A stretch of DNA of 29,990 bases, from positions 1 through 29,990 of the forward strand of contig VSNH01000009.1 in NCBI GenBank assembly GCA_009774215.1. Reading direction: 5' to 3'. Position 1 is the stretch's first letter; every line of letters begins with the position of its first letter. Made by a program: the position numbers and the translations under genes. Under the pieces are notes generated by a model. The model did not search any database. It had not been told where the DNA came from and saw only the letters and a list, made by a program, of their open reading frames with translations. Positions 8,471 through 17,797 of the stretch are shown here, in pieces. Origin of the DNA: Lachnospiraceae bacterium. Lineage in GTDB: Bacteria > Bacillota > Clostridia > Lachnospirales > Lachnospiraceae.

Positions 8471-9505
8471 ATGAGAGAAAAGAAGCAGACAGAGAAAAAT
8501 TTCACAAAGAAGAAAGTGTTTCCGAAGTCCGCGGCGATAACAATATTCTGGGGGCTGGGTCTGCTTTTGGCTTCCGTGCTTATTACGCACCACAATCCGC
8601 TGGCCGATCAGGTGACGGAGCAGATGAAAAAGGTCAGCGGCTGTGTGCTGATCGCCTTTACATGCACGATATTTACGATTTACTATGACAGAATCGTGAC
8701 GATTCCCGTGGAGCTTTTCCAGAGCAGGGGACTGATCTGGAAGCTGGCGAGAAACGACTTTAAGAAGCGGTATGCGGGCTCTTATCTGGGGATTGTGTGG
8801 GCGCTGGCTCAGCCTGTGGTGACGGTGTTGATGTACTGGATTGTATTTGACAAGGTATTTCAGGCGAGGGTGGAGTTTGTGGCGGCGGACGGGGAAGCGC
8901 CGCCCTATGTGCTCTACCTGATGGCGGGGCTGGTGCCCTGGTTCTATTTTTCCGAGGCGATCTCTCAGGGGACAATGGCGCTCGTGGAATATACCTATCT
9001 GGTAAAAAAGGTGGTGTTTAACATTAGTATTCTGCCCATCATTAAGGTGATTGCGGCCACCTTCATTCATGTATTTTTTGTGGGAATCCTGCTGGTGGTG
9101 GCTGTATGTTACGGCTATACGCCCACCATCTACACCATACAGCTTCTTTACTACAGCCTTTGTCTGGTTTTCTTTGTGCTGGCGCTGAGTTATCTGACAA
9201 GCGCGCTGGTGGTCTTTATCAGGGACTTGCAGCAGGTGATCAGCATTGCGCTCCAGATCGGCATGTGGGCGACGCCTATCATGTGGAATATTAAGATGCT
9301 GCCGAGCGATAACATGAAGACGCTCTTCAAACTGAATCCTCTCGTATACATTGTAAATGGTTATCGGAGCGCGATTTTTGAGGAGGAATGGTTCTGGGAG
9401 CACTTTTACTCCTCCACCTATTTCTGGATATTTACGATCAGTATGTTCTGTATCGGGACGCTGGTGTTCAGAAGGCTGCGCAGCCATTTCGCGGATGTGC
9501 TGTAA
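8471..9505 (+). CDS. Polysaccharide ABC exporter permease (Wzm/TagG type)
   Basis: This is the membrane subunit of an ABC-2 type exporter that moves an undecaprenyl-linked glycan across the membrane. The 344-aa product begins at an ATG seven bases after AAGAAGG. Residues ~85-335 match the ABC2_membrane pattern: the amphipathic LAWRDFKKRY-like start appears as LARNDFKKRYAGSYLG, followed by IVWALAQPVVTVLMYW, YLMAGLVPWFYFSEAI and ATPIMWN, then a terminal membrane pair. The first ~80 residues add an extra hairpin of two membrane segments (~19-37 and ~54-70), longer than typical Wzm proteins of about 260 aa. The partner ATPase follows after 81 bases. The assignment to polysaccharide export is strong from the Wzt-C-bearing partner and the glycosyltransferase neighbours. 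Confidence 0.93.
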   Translation: MREKKQTEKNFTKKKVFPKSAAITIFWGLGLLLASVLITHHNPLADQVTEQMKKVSGCVLIAFTCTIFTIYYDRIVTIPVELFQSRGLIWKLARNDFKKRYAGSYLGIVWALAQPVVTVLMYWIVFDKVFQARVEFVAADGEAPPYVLYLMAGLVPWFYFSEAISQGTMALVEYTYLVKKVVFNISILPIIKVIAATFIHVFFVGILLVVAVCYGYTPTIYTIQLLYYSLCLVFFVLALSYLTSALVVFIRDLQQVISIALQIGMWATPIMWNIKMLPSDNMKTLFKLNPLVYIVNGYRSAIFEEEWFWEHFYSSTYFWIFTISMFCIGTLVFRRLRSHFADVL

Positions 9506-9586
9506 GCGCTGCCGGAATATGTGCAGATAAGAGCGAAGCGGATTCGAACTGCAGCAATGCTCATAAATAATATGAGGAAAAGAGTC

Positions 9587-10915
9587 ATGGAAAATGATAT
9601 CGCCATAAAGGTCACGGACCTGGAAAAAGTGTATAAGCTTTATGACAAGCCTTCGGACAGGCTTAAGGAAGCGCTGCATATCGGCCGGGGAAAGCACCAT
9701 ACGGAGCATCGGGCCTTAAAAGGGGTCAATATGACCATAAGGCAGGGGGAGTGCGTGGGGATTATCGGCACCAACGGTTCCGGGAAATCCACGATTTTGA
9801 AAATAATTACGGGCGTTCTTTCTCCGACAGCGGGAGAGGTGGAGGTCAACGGGCGCATCTCTGCCCTGCTGGAATTGGGCGCCGGATTCAATATGGAATA
9901 CAACGGCATTGAAAATATCTATCTGAACGGTACGATGATCGGCTTTTCCAAGAAAGAGATCGATCAAAAGCTGGATGAAATTCTGGCATTTGCGGATATT
10001 GGGGACTATGTTTACCAGCCGGCCAAAACGTATTCCAGCGGCATGTTTGTGCGGCTGGCCTTTGCGGTTGCTATCAACATTGACCCGGAGATTTTGATTG
10101 TTGACGAGGCGCTTTCGGTGGGCGACGTCTTTTTTCAGGCCAAATGCTATCACAAGTTTGAAGAGTTTAAGGAGATGGGCAAGACCATCGTTTTCGTCAG
10201 CCATGACCTGAGCAGCATCAGCAAATACTGTGACCGGGTGGTGCTCTTAAATCAGGGAGTCAAGCTGGGGGAGGGCGCTCCCAAGCAGATGATAGACACT
10301 TACAAGCAGGTGCTTGTGGGGCAGTACACGCCGACGGAATCAGAGGGCGAGCGTCTGCTGGACGATGAACAGCTTCGGGCCATGGCGGCGAAGGGCGTGG
10401 ACGGCAGCAAGCTGGACGGCCGGCAGCAGGACGGAACAGCCGAAAACCGGATTACCGGCCTCACCGAAAATCCTGACCTTCTGGAGTATGGTTCTAAAAA
10501 GGCGCAGATTACGGAATACTATATTACGGACGAAAAGGGGACGAGAACCGCTGCCATTTTAAAGGGAAGCATCTTCAGCATTCACATGCGCGTGGAGATG
10601 ACCGAGCGGATTGCCGCGCCTATTTTCGCGTTTACCATCAAAAATGTGCGGGGCACGGAGATCACGGGCACCAACACCATGTTTGAAAAGGCGTTTCTGG
10701 ATTCCGTGGAGGCGGGGGACACGAAGGAGATCACCTTTACCCAGGAGATGAACCTGCAGGGCGGGGACTATCTGCTCTCGCTGGGGGTGACCGGGTATGA
10801 GGAGGACGATTTCACGGTGTACCACAGGCTGTATGATGTGCTGAGCGTGACGGTGGTCTCGGATAAGGATACGGTTGGGTTTTACGATATGAACTCGACG
10901 GTTTTGGTTAAATAA
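9587..10915 (+). CDS. Polysaccharide ABC exporter ATPase with C-terminal Wzt-C-like domain
   Basis: I chose the ATG at 9587, which has GAGGA about eight bases upstream; the in-frame ATG at 9521 lacks a site. The 442-aa product has an ABC ATPase in residues ~5-245: Walker A GTNGSGKST near 61-69, signature YSSGM, Walker B ILIVDE near 169-174 and the switch FVSHD. Residues ~300-440 form a second beta-rich domain (EITEYYITDE, IHMRVEMTE, FTIKNVRGTEITGTNT, LGVTGYEEDDF) that fits Wzt-C. In E. coli O8/O9a the Wzt C-terminal domain binds the modified non-reducing end of the glycan and licenses export. Simple teichoic acid or rhamnan ATPases often lack this domain. The next gene encodes a possible chain-end modifying enzyme, which supports the same logic here. 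Confidence 0.93.
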   Translation: MENDIAIKVTDLEKVYKLYDKPSDRLKEALHIGRGKHHTEHRALKGVNMTIRQGECVGIIGTNGSGKSTILKIITGVLSPTAGEVEVNGRISALLELGAGFNMEYNGIENIYLNGTMIGFSKKEIDQKLDEILAFADIGDYVYQPAKTYSSGMFVRLAFAVAINIDPEILIVDEALSVGDVFFQAKCYHKFEEFKEMGKTIVFVSHDLSSISKYCDRVVLLNQGVKLGEGAPKQMIDTYKQVLVGQYTPTESEGERLLDDEQLRAMAAKGVDGSKLDGRQQDGTAENRITGLTENPDLLEYGSKKAQITEYYITDEKGTRTAAILKGSIFSIHMRVEMTERIAAPIFAFTIKNVRGTEITGTNTMFEKAFLDSVEAGDTKEITFTQEMNLQGGDYLLSLGVTGYEEDDFTVYHRLYDVLSVTVVSDKDTVGFYDMNSTVLVK

Positions 10916-10951
10916 CAATGAGATGGCTGTACGTCGAAATAGTATAAGTTA

Positions 10952-10980
10952 TTGCAAGACGAATTATGAGCGTTATTTTA
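10952..10980 (+). promoter_or_regulatory. Possible promoter in the AT-rich gap before the methyltransferase/kinase gene
   Basis: The 178-base gap before the next start is much more AT-rich than its surroundings. It contains TTGCAA (10952-10957) and, 16 bases later, TATTTT (10974-10979), a weak sigma-70-like pair. Further AT-rich hexamers (TATCAT, TATAAA) follow at about 10993-11010, so the exact start cannot be fixed. No clear terminator follows the ATPase gene. Confidence 0.25.
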
Positions 10981-11093
10981 TAGAAAAAATAGAATATCAT
11001 ATGGTATAAATATAGAAAATAAGCCGATTTTGGAAATAAGGGGTGAATTGTAGAAAAAGAGATTCCGTGGCGTCGGATGGAAAGGAACAGGGT

Positions 11094-13238
11094 ATGGCGG
11101 AAGATAAAATAGAATGGATCGGAAAAATTAAACTGGATTTAACAAAATATCCTGGGGAAGATCTGTACTGCGACGGGGAGATTGAGGACGAGCTTCTTGC
11201 GATTGCGAGAGACTGCGCGGAGGTGGAGTACCGGAAGATTATTGAGGAGCGGAGGAGCTGGGAGATTCTGTACCACCTTTCGCCGCTGCGGGAGAATATC
11301 GTGGAATGGCTGCCGATTAACCGCGCTATGAAGGTGCTGGAGGTGGGCTCGGGATGCGGCGCGATCACGGGGGCGCTGTCGAGGCGGGCAGGGGAAGTGA
11401 CCTGCGTGGAGTTGTCCAAAAAGCGGAGCATGATAAACGCTTACCGCCATATGGAGGCGGACAATGTGACGATCCATGTGGGAAATTTTCAGGATGTGGA
11501 GCCGGAGCTGCCGAAGGATTACGATTATATCTGCCTGATCGGTGTCTTTGAGTATGCGCAGGCGTATATCGGTTCCGAGACGCCCTATGATGATTTCCTG
11601 CGGATTATCAAAAAGCATTTGAAGCCCGGAGGACATATCGCGATCGCCATAGAGAACAAATTTGGATTAAAGTATTGGGCGGGCTGCCGTGAAGATCATC
11701 TGGGCACATATTTTGGCGGGATAGAGGACTATCCGGAGGGCGGCGTGGTGCGCACCTTCACGAAGGACGGTCTGGTGGCAATCGCAAAGCGCTGCGGCTT
11801 TTCTGAGACGCAGATGTATTATCCCTATCCGGACTATAAGTTTATGACCACCCTCTATTCCGACAGGAGACTGCCGAAGCGTGGAGAACTATCAAATAAC
11901 ATGCGTAATTTTGACCGTGACAGGATGCAGCTCTTTGACGAAAAGCGGGTTTTTGACACAATACTGAAGGAGGGGCAGTTCCCTCTCTTTTCCAATTCCT
12001 ATATGCTGCTGCTGGGGCCGGCGCTGTCGGAAGAATATGTGAAGTATTCCAACGACAGAAGGGAAGAGTTTCAGATCAAAACGCTGCAGAGGGGGACGGG
12101 ATTCGGCAAAATAATAGAGAAACACCCGTTATCAAAAGCGGCGTGGACGCATATCGAAACCACGGTTTCGGCTTGTGAGAAACTGGCCGAACGGTATGAG
12201 GGCAGTCTCCTGACTGTCAATGAATGTAAGCTGGAAAGATCGGCGGACGACACACCTTATATCACGATTAAATTTTTAGAAGGCAGGACGCTGGAAGAAA
12301 TTCTGGATGAGCGGCTGGAGAAAAATGATCTGGAAGGGTTTCACAGTCTCTTCGATGAGTACCTGAAACGGATATCGTGGGGTGAGGAGAAGGAGATCGC
12401 GGATTACGACATGATTTTTGCAAATCTGTTGATTCCACAGGGAAGTAACGGGTGTGATGAAAAGGATGCCCGAAATCAGAAAAATGAAATCACTCGTTAT
12501 TTAAACGAGGAAAAGTGGGGGCTGATCGATTGCGAATGGACCTTTGACAAGACCATTGAGACGAGAGAAATTGCCTTCCGTGCGCTCTACTGTTATTTGT
12601 TGGAGGATGAAAAAAGGAATGGATTAAATCCTGATTTGATAATGGAAAAGCTAAAAATCGATCCGACCGAAGCGGAACAGTACCGCAGACAGGAGATGAA
12701 GTTTCAGAAATATGTGACAGGGAAACGCCTTTCCATGGCAGAGATTCGGGAGGCCATCGGACAACCCGTTTACAGACTGGCGGATTTCTGCGAGGGGTTA
12801 GGAAATAAACCTGCAGACAGCCGCATACAGGTCTATGAGGATACCGGGAAAGGATTTCTGGAGGAGCAGTCTTTTTTCCCTGATGAGGACGGAGAACAGA
12901 TTCTGCGCACAGGGGAGGGAACGGTGGAGGTTTCCGTGCGCATCGCAAGGGGAAGAAGTGCGGTGCGGATTGATCCCGGCAGCCGTGCCTGTGTGATTTA
13001 TATAAAGAAAATCAGATGGAACGGCGCGGAGATTCCCCTGAAAGGGAAGCAGCTTCAGATGAACGGATTTAAGATCGGGGAAGACACCTATGCTTTTCCC
13101 ACGGAGGATCCGAATATCACACTCTCGCTCTGGGGTCTGTCTTCGGAGGAAGAAAATCATCTGGAGGCGGTTATGGAGATAACCCCTATGCCGACGGAAA
13201 CCATGAAACATTTGCAGAAAAGGGGATTGTTTAACTGA
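11094..13238 (+). CDS. SAM methyltransferase fused to a kinase-like domain, WbdD-like candidate
   Basis: The ATG at 11094 follows AAGGAA at a good distance; a GTG at 11043 is possible but its purine run is too close. The 714-aa product has three parts. Residues ~1-275 form a class I SAM methyltransferase: motif I VLEVGSGCGAITG from residue 81, the acidic strand TCVELS, YDYICLIGVFEYA and LKPGGHIAIAIEN. Residues ~325-520 look like an aminoglycoside-phosphotransferase-type kinase fold: VNECKLE, EGRTLEEIL, a D439-x4-N444 catalytic-loop-like pair in DYDMIFANLL, and IDCEW with D479. Residues ~540-714 are beta rich and unassigned. E. coli WbdD joins methyltransferase and kinase and caps O-antigen chains recognised by Wzt-C. 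The Wzt-C transporter lies directly upstream here. The methyltransferase call is firm; the kinase is probable; the capping role is inferred. Confidence 0.8.
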   Translation: MAEDKIEWIGKIKLDLTKYPGEDLYCDGEIEDELLAIARDCAEVEYRKIIEERRSWEILYHLSPLRENIVEWLPINRAMKVLEVGSGCGAITGALSRRAGEVTCVELSKKRSMINAYRHMEADNVTIHVGNFQDVEPELPKDYDYICLIGVFEYAQAYIGSETPYDDFLRIIKKHLKPGGHIAIAIENKFGLKYWAGCREDHLGTYFGGIEDYPEGGVVRTFTKDGLVAIAKRCGFSETQMYYPYPDYKFMTTLYSDRRLPKRGELSNNMRNFDRDRMQLFDEKRVFDTILKEGQFPLFSNSYMLLLGPALSEEYVKYSNDRREEFQIKTLQRGTGFGKIIEKHPLSKAAWTHIETTVSACEKLAERYEGSLLTVNECKLERSADDTPYITIKFLEGRTLEEILDERLEKNDLEGFHSLFDEYLKRISWGEEKEIADYDMIFANLLIPQGSNGCDEKDARNQKNEITRYLNEEKWGLIDCEWTFDKTIETREIAFRALYCYLLEDEKRNGLNPDLIMEKLKIDPTEAEQYRRQEMKFQKYVTGKRLSMAEIREAIGQPVYRLADFCEGLGNKPADSRIQVYEDTGKGFLEEQSFFPDEDGEQILRTGEGTVEVSVRIARGRSAVRIDPGSRACVIYIKKIRWNGAEIPLKGKQLQMNGFKIGEDTYAFPTEDPNITLSLWGLSSEEENHLEAVMEITPMPTETMKHLQKRGLFN

Positions 13239-15634
13239 TGAGCATTCAGAAAAACAACTGCGACTGGGTGGCCTACTATAAGGCGGCCTATGAGGAGGAA
13301 CAAAAAAAGAATACCCAGATGGCCGGACACATTGCGGATGCGGAGAGACGGCAGGCGGATCTGCAGGACAATCTGAATCGTATCTGTTCCAATCCGTTAT
13401 ACAGGATGGCGGTGAAAGCGGCGGCTCCTCTGCGGCGCGCTGCAGGCCGGATGAGAGGAATGCCGGTTTCGGAAGAGATGCTGTCAAGGATTCAGGCTTC
13501 GCAGGAGAGAAGGCTTTCGTATGAGGAGACTCTTCGGCGGCAGTCGAATCCCTATCTGCAATGGATTGCGGATTGTGAAGATAAAGGAACGGGCGTTACG
13601 GAACTTCCCGAGCCGATTGCGGTACAGGGATTTCGGGAAATTGCCGTGCCGGAGACGGACGTCCGTATTCTGACCTATGGCGACGGTTTGCTTGCACCTT
13701 ATGTATTTTCCGAGGTGCGGGCTTATTTTAAGAAAAATGAGAATTGTCTTCTCGCTTACGCGGATGAAGATTTTTATTGGGAGGATTTGACGAAACGGAT
13801 GGAGCCGTGGCTGAAACCGGCTTATTCCCCGGATACGCTTCTCGCTTTCCAATACTGGGGGCATTTTGTGGCAGTCCGGGTCGGCGTGCTTGACAGCATG
13901 AGTTATCGGATGGTGAGCATGAAAGATCCGGATCTTGGGTTTTATGAGCTCTGTCTGCGTCTGGAGGAGAAAATCGAGGAGCTTTCGCAGGGACGCTTTG
14001 GAAGAAGACGGGCGATGATCGGCCATCTGGATTCCATCCTTTATCATAGGAGGTATTGTCTGCCAAAGGAGGAGTCTGACCCGGCAGGAAAGAACAGATC
14101 GGAGGAGGAGCAGTTTGCCCGGGCACAGGCGTGTCTGAAAAAGGAACTTGCCGAGGGGCGTTTCCTGACGGGGGCGTCCGCCAAATATGTGACGCTCAAG
14201 GAGGATATGCTGTTACGCAGAGGCGGCCGCGGTGTGCTGCGGCAGGGGGCAGACCCGGATATTTACCATCTGCTCTACGACACGTCCGTTTCCGGCACGG
14301 AGCGGTGCACCCGGTCGGGGAGTGAAAATATGGCGATTGCGCCGCACCGTGTGGTGTCTGTGATTATTCCATCCAAAGATCATCCCGAGGTGCTGGAGAA
14401 ATGTCTGCGTTCCTTCAAGAGAAAGACGCAGTACCGTTTTTATGAGTGGATTGTGGTGGATAACGGCAGCAGTGAGGAAAACCGGGAGAAGATGGAGGCG
14501 CTGCAGAAAATTTACGGCTTTACCTATATTTATGAGCCGATGCCCTTCAATTTTTCAAAAATGTGTAATCTGGGTGAGAAGAAGGCGAAGGGAGACCTGA
14601 TCCTCCTGATGAACGACGACATGGAAATCATCGAGGGGAGCTGGCTGGAGCGTATGGCGGGACAGGCTCTGCTGCCCCATGTGGGGGCCGTCGGGGCGAA
14701 GCTGTGGTATGCGGGTACGGAAAATATTCAGCACGCGGGCGTTACCAACCTGAAAATCGGCCCATCCCATAAGCTGATTACCTTCCCGGACGAGGAGGAT
14801 TATTATTTCGGGAGAAACCGGGTTACCTACAATGTGGCGGCGGTGACGGCGGCCTGTCTGATGGTGTCGCGGAAAAAATATGAGAAGGTGGGCGGTCTGG
14901 ATGAGAGCCTGCCGGTGGCCTATAATGACGTGGATTTTTGCTTTAAGCTGCTGGAGGCGGGCTATGTCAACGTGCAGAGAAACGACGCGATTCTCTGGCA
15001 TCATGAGTCCTTAAGCCGCGGTCTGGACGAGCAGAACGAGGGGAAGTGGGAAAGGCTGCTTGCGGAGAAGGAAGCGCTTTATGAGAAACATTCGCAGCTT
15101 CGTGGGAAAGACCCCTTTTATCACAAAGATTTGATCGACAACGCGTCAAATTATATGTGTAATTATAAGTTTCCCCACGAGGATCACCTCTGCACACAGG
15201 AGGCGTCCTTCCTGTCAAGGCCTGCCCTGCGCAAGCTGTTGAAAAAGGCGGGGAGAGGCGTATTAAAACTGACGGTGGATCTGGCCGAACCCCAGCACAA
15301 GATACTGGCTGACGAGCCGGATATCGTGTGGGTGATGGGATGGAGCTATATTCCCGGCGCCGACAACGCGGCCTTCGGACGCAGGGTGATTTTGCAGAGA
15401 GCGGACGGGGCAGGCTATCTGGCGGTTCCGGCGGACTGGCACAGGGCGGATGTGGAGGCGATCCTGCCGCATGAAAACAGTGTCGGGCTTGCGGGATTTG
15501 TTCTGCGTCTGCGGCGGGAAGAACTGGCGCAGGGAGAGTATCGGGTCGGTATGCTGGCGGAGACGGAAGCGGCGAGTGAGACGGAGCCGGGAATGTGTTT
15601 CGCGGCATGGTCCGAACACACGCTGACGGTATAA
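13238..15634 (+). CDS. GT2 glycosyltransferase with decayed first GT domain and C-terminal beta domain
   Basis: The ATG at 13238 shares one base with the previous stop (TGATG), so the two genes are probably translationally coupled. The 798-aa product starts with a coiled coil (residues ~14-50) ending in an APLRR motif. Residues ~140-275 resemble the back half of a GT-A domain (LLAYADEDFYWED with D176/D178, WLKPAYSPDTLLAFQYWGHF), but the nucleotide-binding front half is missing. A complete GT2 domain follows at ~370-605: VSVIIPSKDHPEVLEKCL, IVVDNGSS, LLMNDDMEI with D460/D461, and LPVAYNDVDFCFKL. The last ~140 residues form a separate beta-rich domain with GWSYIPG, RADVEAILP and GLAGFVLRL. It should work on the cytoplasmic face, adding sugars to the lipid-linked chain. 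The sugar specificity cannot be read. Confidence 0.9.
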   Translation: MSIQKNNCDWVAYYKAAYEEEQKKNTQMAGHIADAERRQADLQDNLNRICSNPLYRMAVKAAAPLRRAAGRMRGMPVSEEMLSRIQASQERRLSYEETLRRQSNPYLQWIADCEDKGTGVTELPEPIAVQGFREIAVPETDVRILTYGDGLLAPYVFSEVRAYFKKNENCLLAYADEDFYWEDLTKRMEPWLKPAYSPDTLLAFQYWGHFVAVRVGVLDSMSYRMVSMKDPDLGFYELCLRLEEKIEELSQGRFGRRRAMIGHLDSILYHRRYCLPKEESDPAGKNRSEEEQFARAQACLKKELAEGRFLTGASAKYVTLKEDMLLRRGGRGVLRQGADPDIYHLLYDTSVSGTERCTRSGSENMAIAPHRVVSVIIPSKDHPEVLEKCLRSFKRKTQYRFYEWIVVDNGSSEENREKMEALQKIYGFTYIYEPMPFNFSKMCNLGEKKAKGDLILLMNDDMEIIEGSWLERMAGQALLPHVGAVGAKLWYAGTENIQHAGVTNLKIGPSHKLITFPDEEDYYFGRNRVTYNVAAVTAACLMVSRKKYEKVGGLDESLPVAYNDVDFCFKLLEAGYVNVQRNDAILWHHESLSRGLDEQNEGKWERLLAEKEALYEKHSQLRGKDPFYHKDLIDNASNYMCNYKFPHEDHLCTQEASFLSRPALRKLLKKAGRGVLKLTVDLAEPQHKILADEPDIVWVMGWSYIPGADNAAFGRRVILQRADGAGYLAVPADWHRADVEAILPHENSVGLAGFVLRLRREELAQGEYRVGMLAETEAASETEPGMCFAAWSEHTLTV

Positions 15635-15675
15635 AAAAGCGGGCATTCTCTGTAGGGATTTTAGAAAGGAACGAT

Positions 15676-17724
15676 ATGGACAGAAAAGGGATGACGGAGA
15701 CGGAGGCGCTCCGCTTTTATAAGGAGGCTTACGGGCGGGAAAAGCGCCGGGGCCGCGCGCTTACGGAAAAGCTGTCGGAGGCGGAGATCAACAGGGCGCA
15801 GACGGAAGGCAGGCTGGCCAGAATTAAGGGGAGCTTTCTGTGGCGGGCGTCTAAGCCGCTTCGTATGCTTTTTCACAAGCTTGCCAGGGTGAAGGAACGG
15901 CTCGGTTATTATGGGAGCCTCAAGGGGATTGCCCGCAAGCTGAACGCTAAAATGATCGAGCGGCAGGCAAGGGCACAGCACGGGACGGCCGGCTTCCCGG
16001 AGATTGAGGAGGCTGCGAGACAGCGCCTTCACAAGTTTGACAGAGAGGTCAAATTCAGCATTCTTATGCCGCTTTACAACACGCCGGAGAAGTTTCTGCG
16101 TCAGGCCATCGAGTCCGTCATGGATCAGACTTACGAGGGCTGGGAACTGTGTCTGGCGGACGGGTCGGACGAGGAACACGCCTATGTAGAGCAGATCTGC
16201 CGGGAATATATGGAGAGGGATAAACAATATCTGCGTCCCAGCAGCAGCCTCTACTGCCGGATTCTCTATAAGAAGCTGCCGAAAAATGAGGGTATTTCCG
16301 GCAATACCAACGCCTGTCTGGCCATGTCCTCGGGAAATTATATCGCGCTCTTCGACCACGATGACGTGCTGCATCCGTGTGTGCTCTACGAGTACATGAA
16401 GATGATCTGCGAGAAGGGGGCGGACTATATTTACTGCGACGAGGCCACCTTCAAGGGCAGCGGCACCATAGACGATATGATTACGCTGCATTTCAAGCCG
16501 GATTACGCGCCGGACAATCTGCTGGCAAACAATTATATCTGTCATTTCAGCGCCTTTGCCAGAAGACTTTTGGACGGCACGGAGCTGTTCCGCTCCGAGT
16601 TTGACGGCAGTCAGGATCACGACATGATCCTGCGGCTCACTTCCCGCGCAAAGTGTGTGGTGCATGTGCCGAAGCTGCTGTATTACTGGCGTTCCCACGC
16701 GGGCAGCGTGGCTTCCGATATCAACGCGAAGAGTTACGCCATTGAGGCGGCGAAAGGGGCGGTGGCGGCCCACCTGACGGCGCAGGGCTTTAAAAACTTT
16801 GAGATCACTTCCACCAAGGCTTTTGAGACAATTTTTCAGATCAAATATGAGATTCTGGGCAATCCGAAGGTTTCCGTTGTGATTGCGAACAAAGACCACA
16901 TCGAGGATTTGACGCGCTGTATCTCTTCTATATTAGAGCGCAGCACTTATGACAATTATGAGATCGTTGTGGTGGAAAATAACAGCGTTTCGGAAGAAAT
17001 TTTTGCATTTTATAAGAAAATACAGGAGAATCCTGCTGTCAGGGTGATCACCTATGAAGGAGAATTTAACTATTCCAAGATCAACAATCTGGGCGTTTCC
17101 GAGGCGGCGGGTGAATACGTGCTTCTCCTGAATAACGACACAAGTGTCATAACACCTGACTGGATTGAGGAGCTATTGATGTATGCCCAGCGGAAGGATG
17201 TGGGCGCAGTGGGCGCGAAGCTCTATTATGAGGACAGAACGATCCAACATGCGGGCGTGGTTCTGGGGCTCGGCGCGCATCGGACGGCGGGGCACAGCCA
17301 TTACCGCGTGGATCATCGGAACCTCGGCTACATGGGGCGGCTCTGCTATGCGCAGAACGTGATGGCGGTGACGGGCGCCTGCCTGATGATGCGAAAGTCG
17401 CTGTACGAAGAGCTGGGGGGGCTGGATGAGAAATTCGCCGTGGCGCTGAATGACGTGGATCTTTGCATCCGCGCCTGGAAGGCCGGGCGGGTGAACGTCT
17501 TTACGCCGTTTGCGGAGCTTTACCACTATGAGTCGGCCTCCCGGGGAACGGATCTTTCGGGCGCGAATGCCGAGCGGTATGAGAAGGAGTCGGCGCTGTT
17601 CCGTGAGCGGTGGAAGGAGCTGCTGGCGCAGGGCGATCCCTATTACAATCCGAATTTCTCGCTGGACCGCAGCGATTTTGCACTGAAGATTTCTGAAAAT
17701 AAGACAGATAAAACGGAAATGTGA
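15676..17724 (+). CDS. Tandem GT2 glycosyltransferase with N-terminal coiled coil
   Basis: The ATG at 15676 is five bases after AAAGGA, and the gene begins 41 bases after the previous one. The 682-aa product has an N-terminal coiled coil (residues ~10-50) ending in LWRASKPLRML, a motif partner of the APLRR in the upstream enzyme. Two complete GT-A domains follow. The first (~124-345) has FSILMPLYNTPEKFL, NEGISGNTNACL and LFDHDD with D227-D230. The second (~395-635) has VSVVIANKDHIEDL, IVVVENNS, LLLNNDTSV with D488, and FAVALNDVDLCIRAW. Two catalytic domains in one chain could add two linkages, as in polymerising GTs of rhamnan-type loci. It is the only one of the three long GT2 proteins here with both domains intact. 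Confidence 0.93.
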   Translation: MDRKGMTETEALRFYKEAYGREKRRGRALTEKLSEAEINRAQTEGRLARIKGSFLWRASKPLRMLFHKLARVKERLGYYGSLKGIARKLNAKMIERQARAQHGTAGFPEIEEAARQRLHKFDREVKFSILMPLYNTPEKFLRQAIESVMDQTYEGWELCLADGSDEEHAYVEQICREYMERDKQYLRPSSSLYCRILYKKLPKNEGISGNTNACLAMSSGNYIALFDHDDVLHPCVLYEYMKMICEKGADYIYCDEATFKGSGTIDDMITLHFKPDYAPDNLLANNYICHFSAFARRLLDGTELFRSEFDGSQDHDMILRLTSRAKCVVHVPKLLYYWRSHAGSVASDINAKSYAIEAAKGAVAAHLTAQGFKNFEITSTKAFETIFQIKYEILGNPKVSVVIANKDHIEDLTRCISSILERSTYDNYEIVVVENNSVSEEIFAFYKKIQENPAVRVITYEGEFNYSKINNLGVSEAAGEYVLLLNNDTSVITPDWIEELLMYAQRKDVGAVGAKLYYEDRTIQHAGVVLGLGAHRTAGHSHYRVDHRNLGYMGRLCYAQNVMAVTGACLMMRKSLYEELGGLDEKFAVALNDVDLCIRAWKAGRVNVFTPFAELYHYESASRGTDLSGANAERYEKESALFRERWKELLAQGDPYYNPNFSLDRSDFALKISENKTDKTEM

Positions 17725-17730
17725 AATACC

Positions 17731-17759
17731 TTGACCGAATCATCCGCTTTTACTATAAT
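17731..17759 (+). promoter_or_regulatory. Strong sigma-70-type promoter
   Basis: TTGACC (17731-17736) and a perfect TATAAT (17754-17759) are separated by exactly 17 bases. The start site would be near 17766, giving a leader of about 30 bases to the ATG of the 53-aa protein. This is the clearest promoter in the window and suggests the small gene and the mutase can be transcribed independently of the glycosyltransferase operon. Confidence 0.75.
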
Positions 17760-17797
17760 CTTTGTAAGGGCGGCTAATCCGAAAGGGGGTAATAAAT

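Noticed and set aside
8369..9709. A long antisense reading frame of 446 codons opposite the ABC permease, with similar ones opposite rmlA, the GH25 gene, the tandem GT gene and the transglutaminase fusion.
   Set aside because: They mirror the codon bias of well-supported + strand genes, are rich in His/Arg/Pro and lack ribosome binding sites or family motifs.
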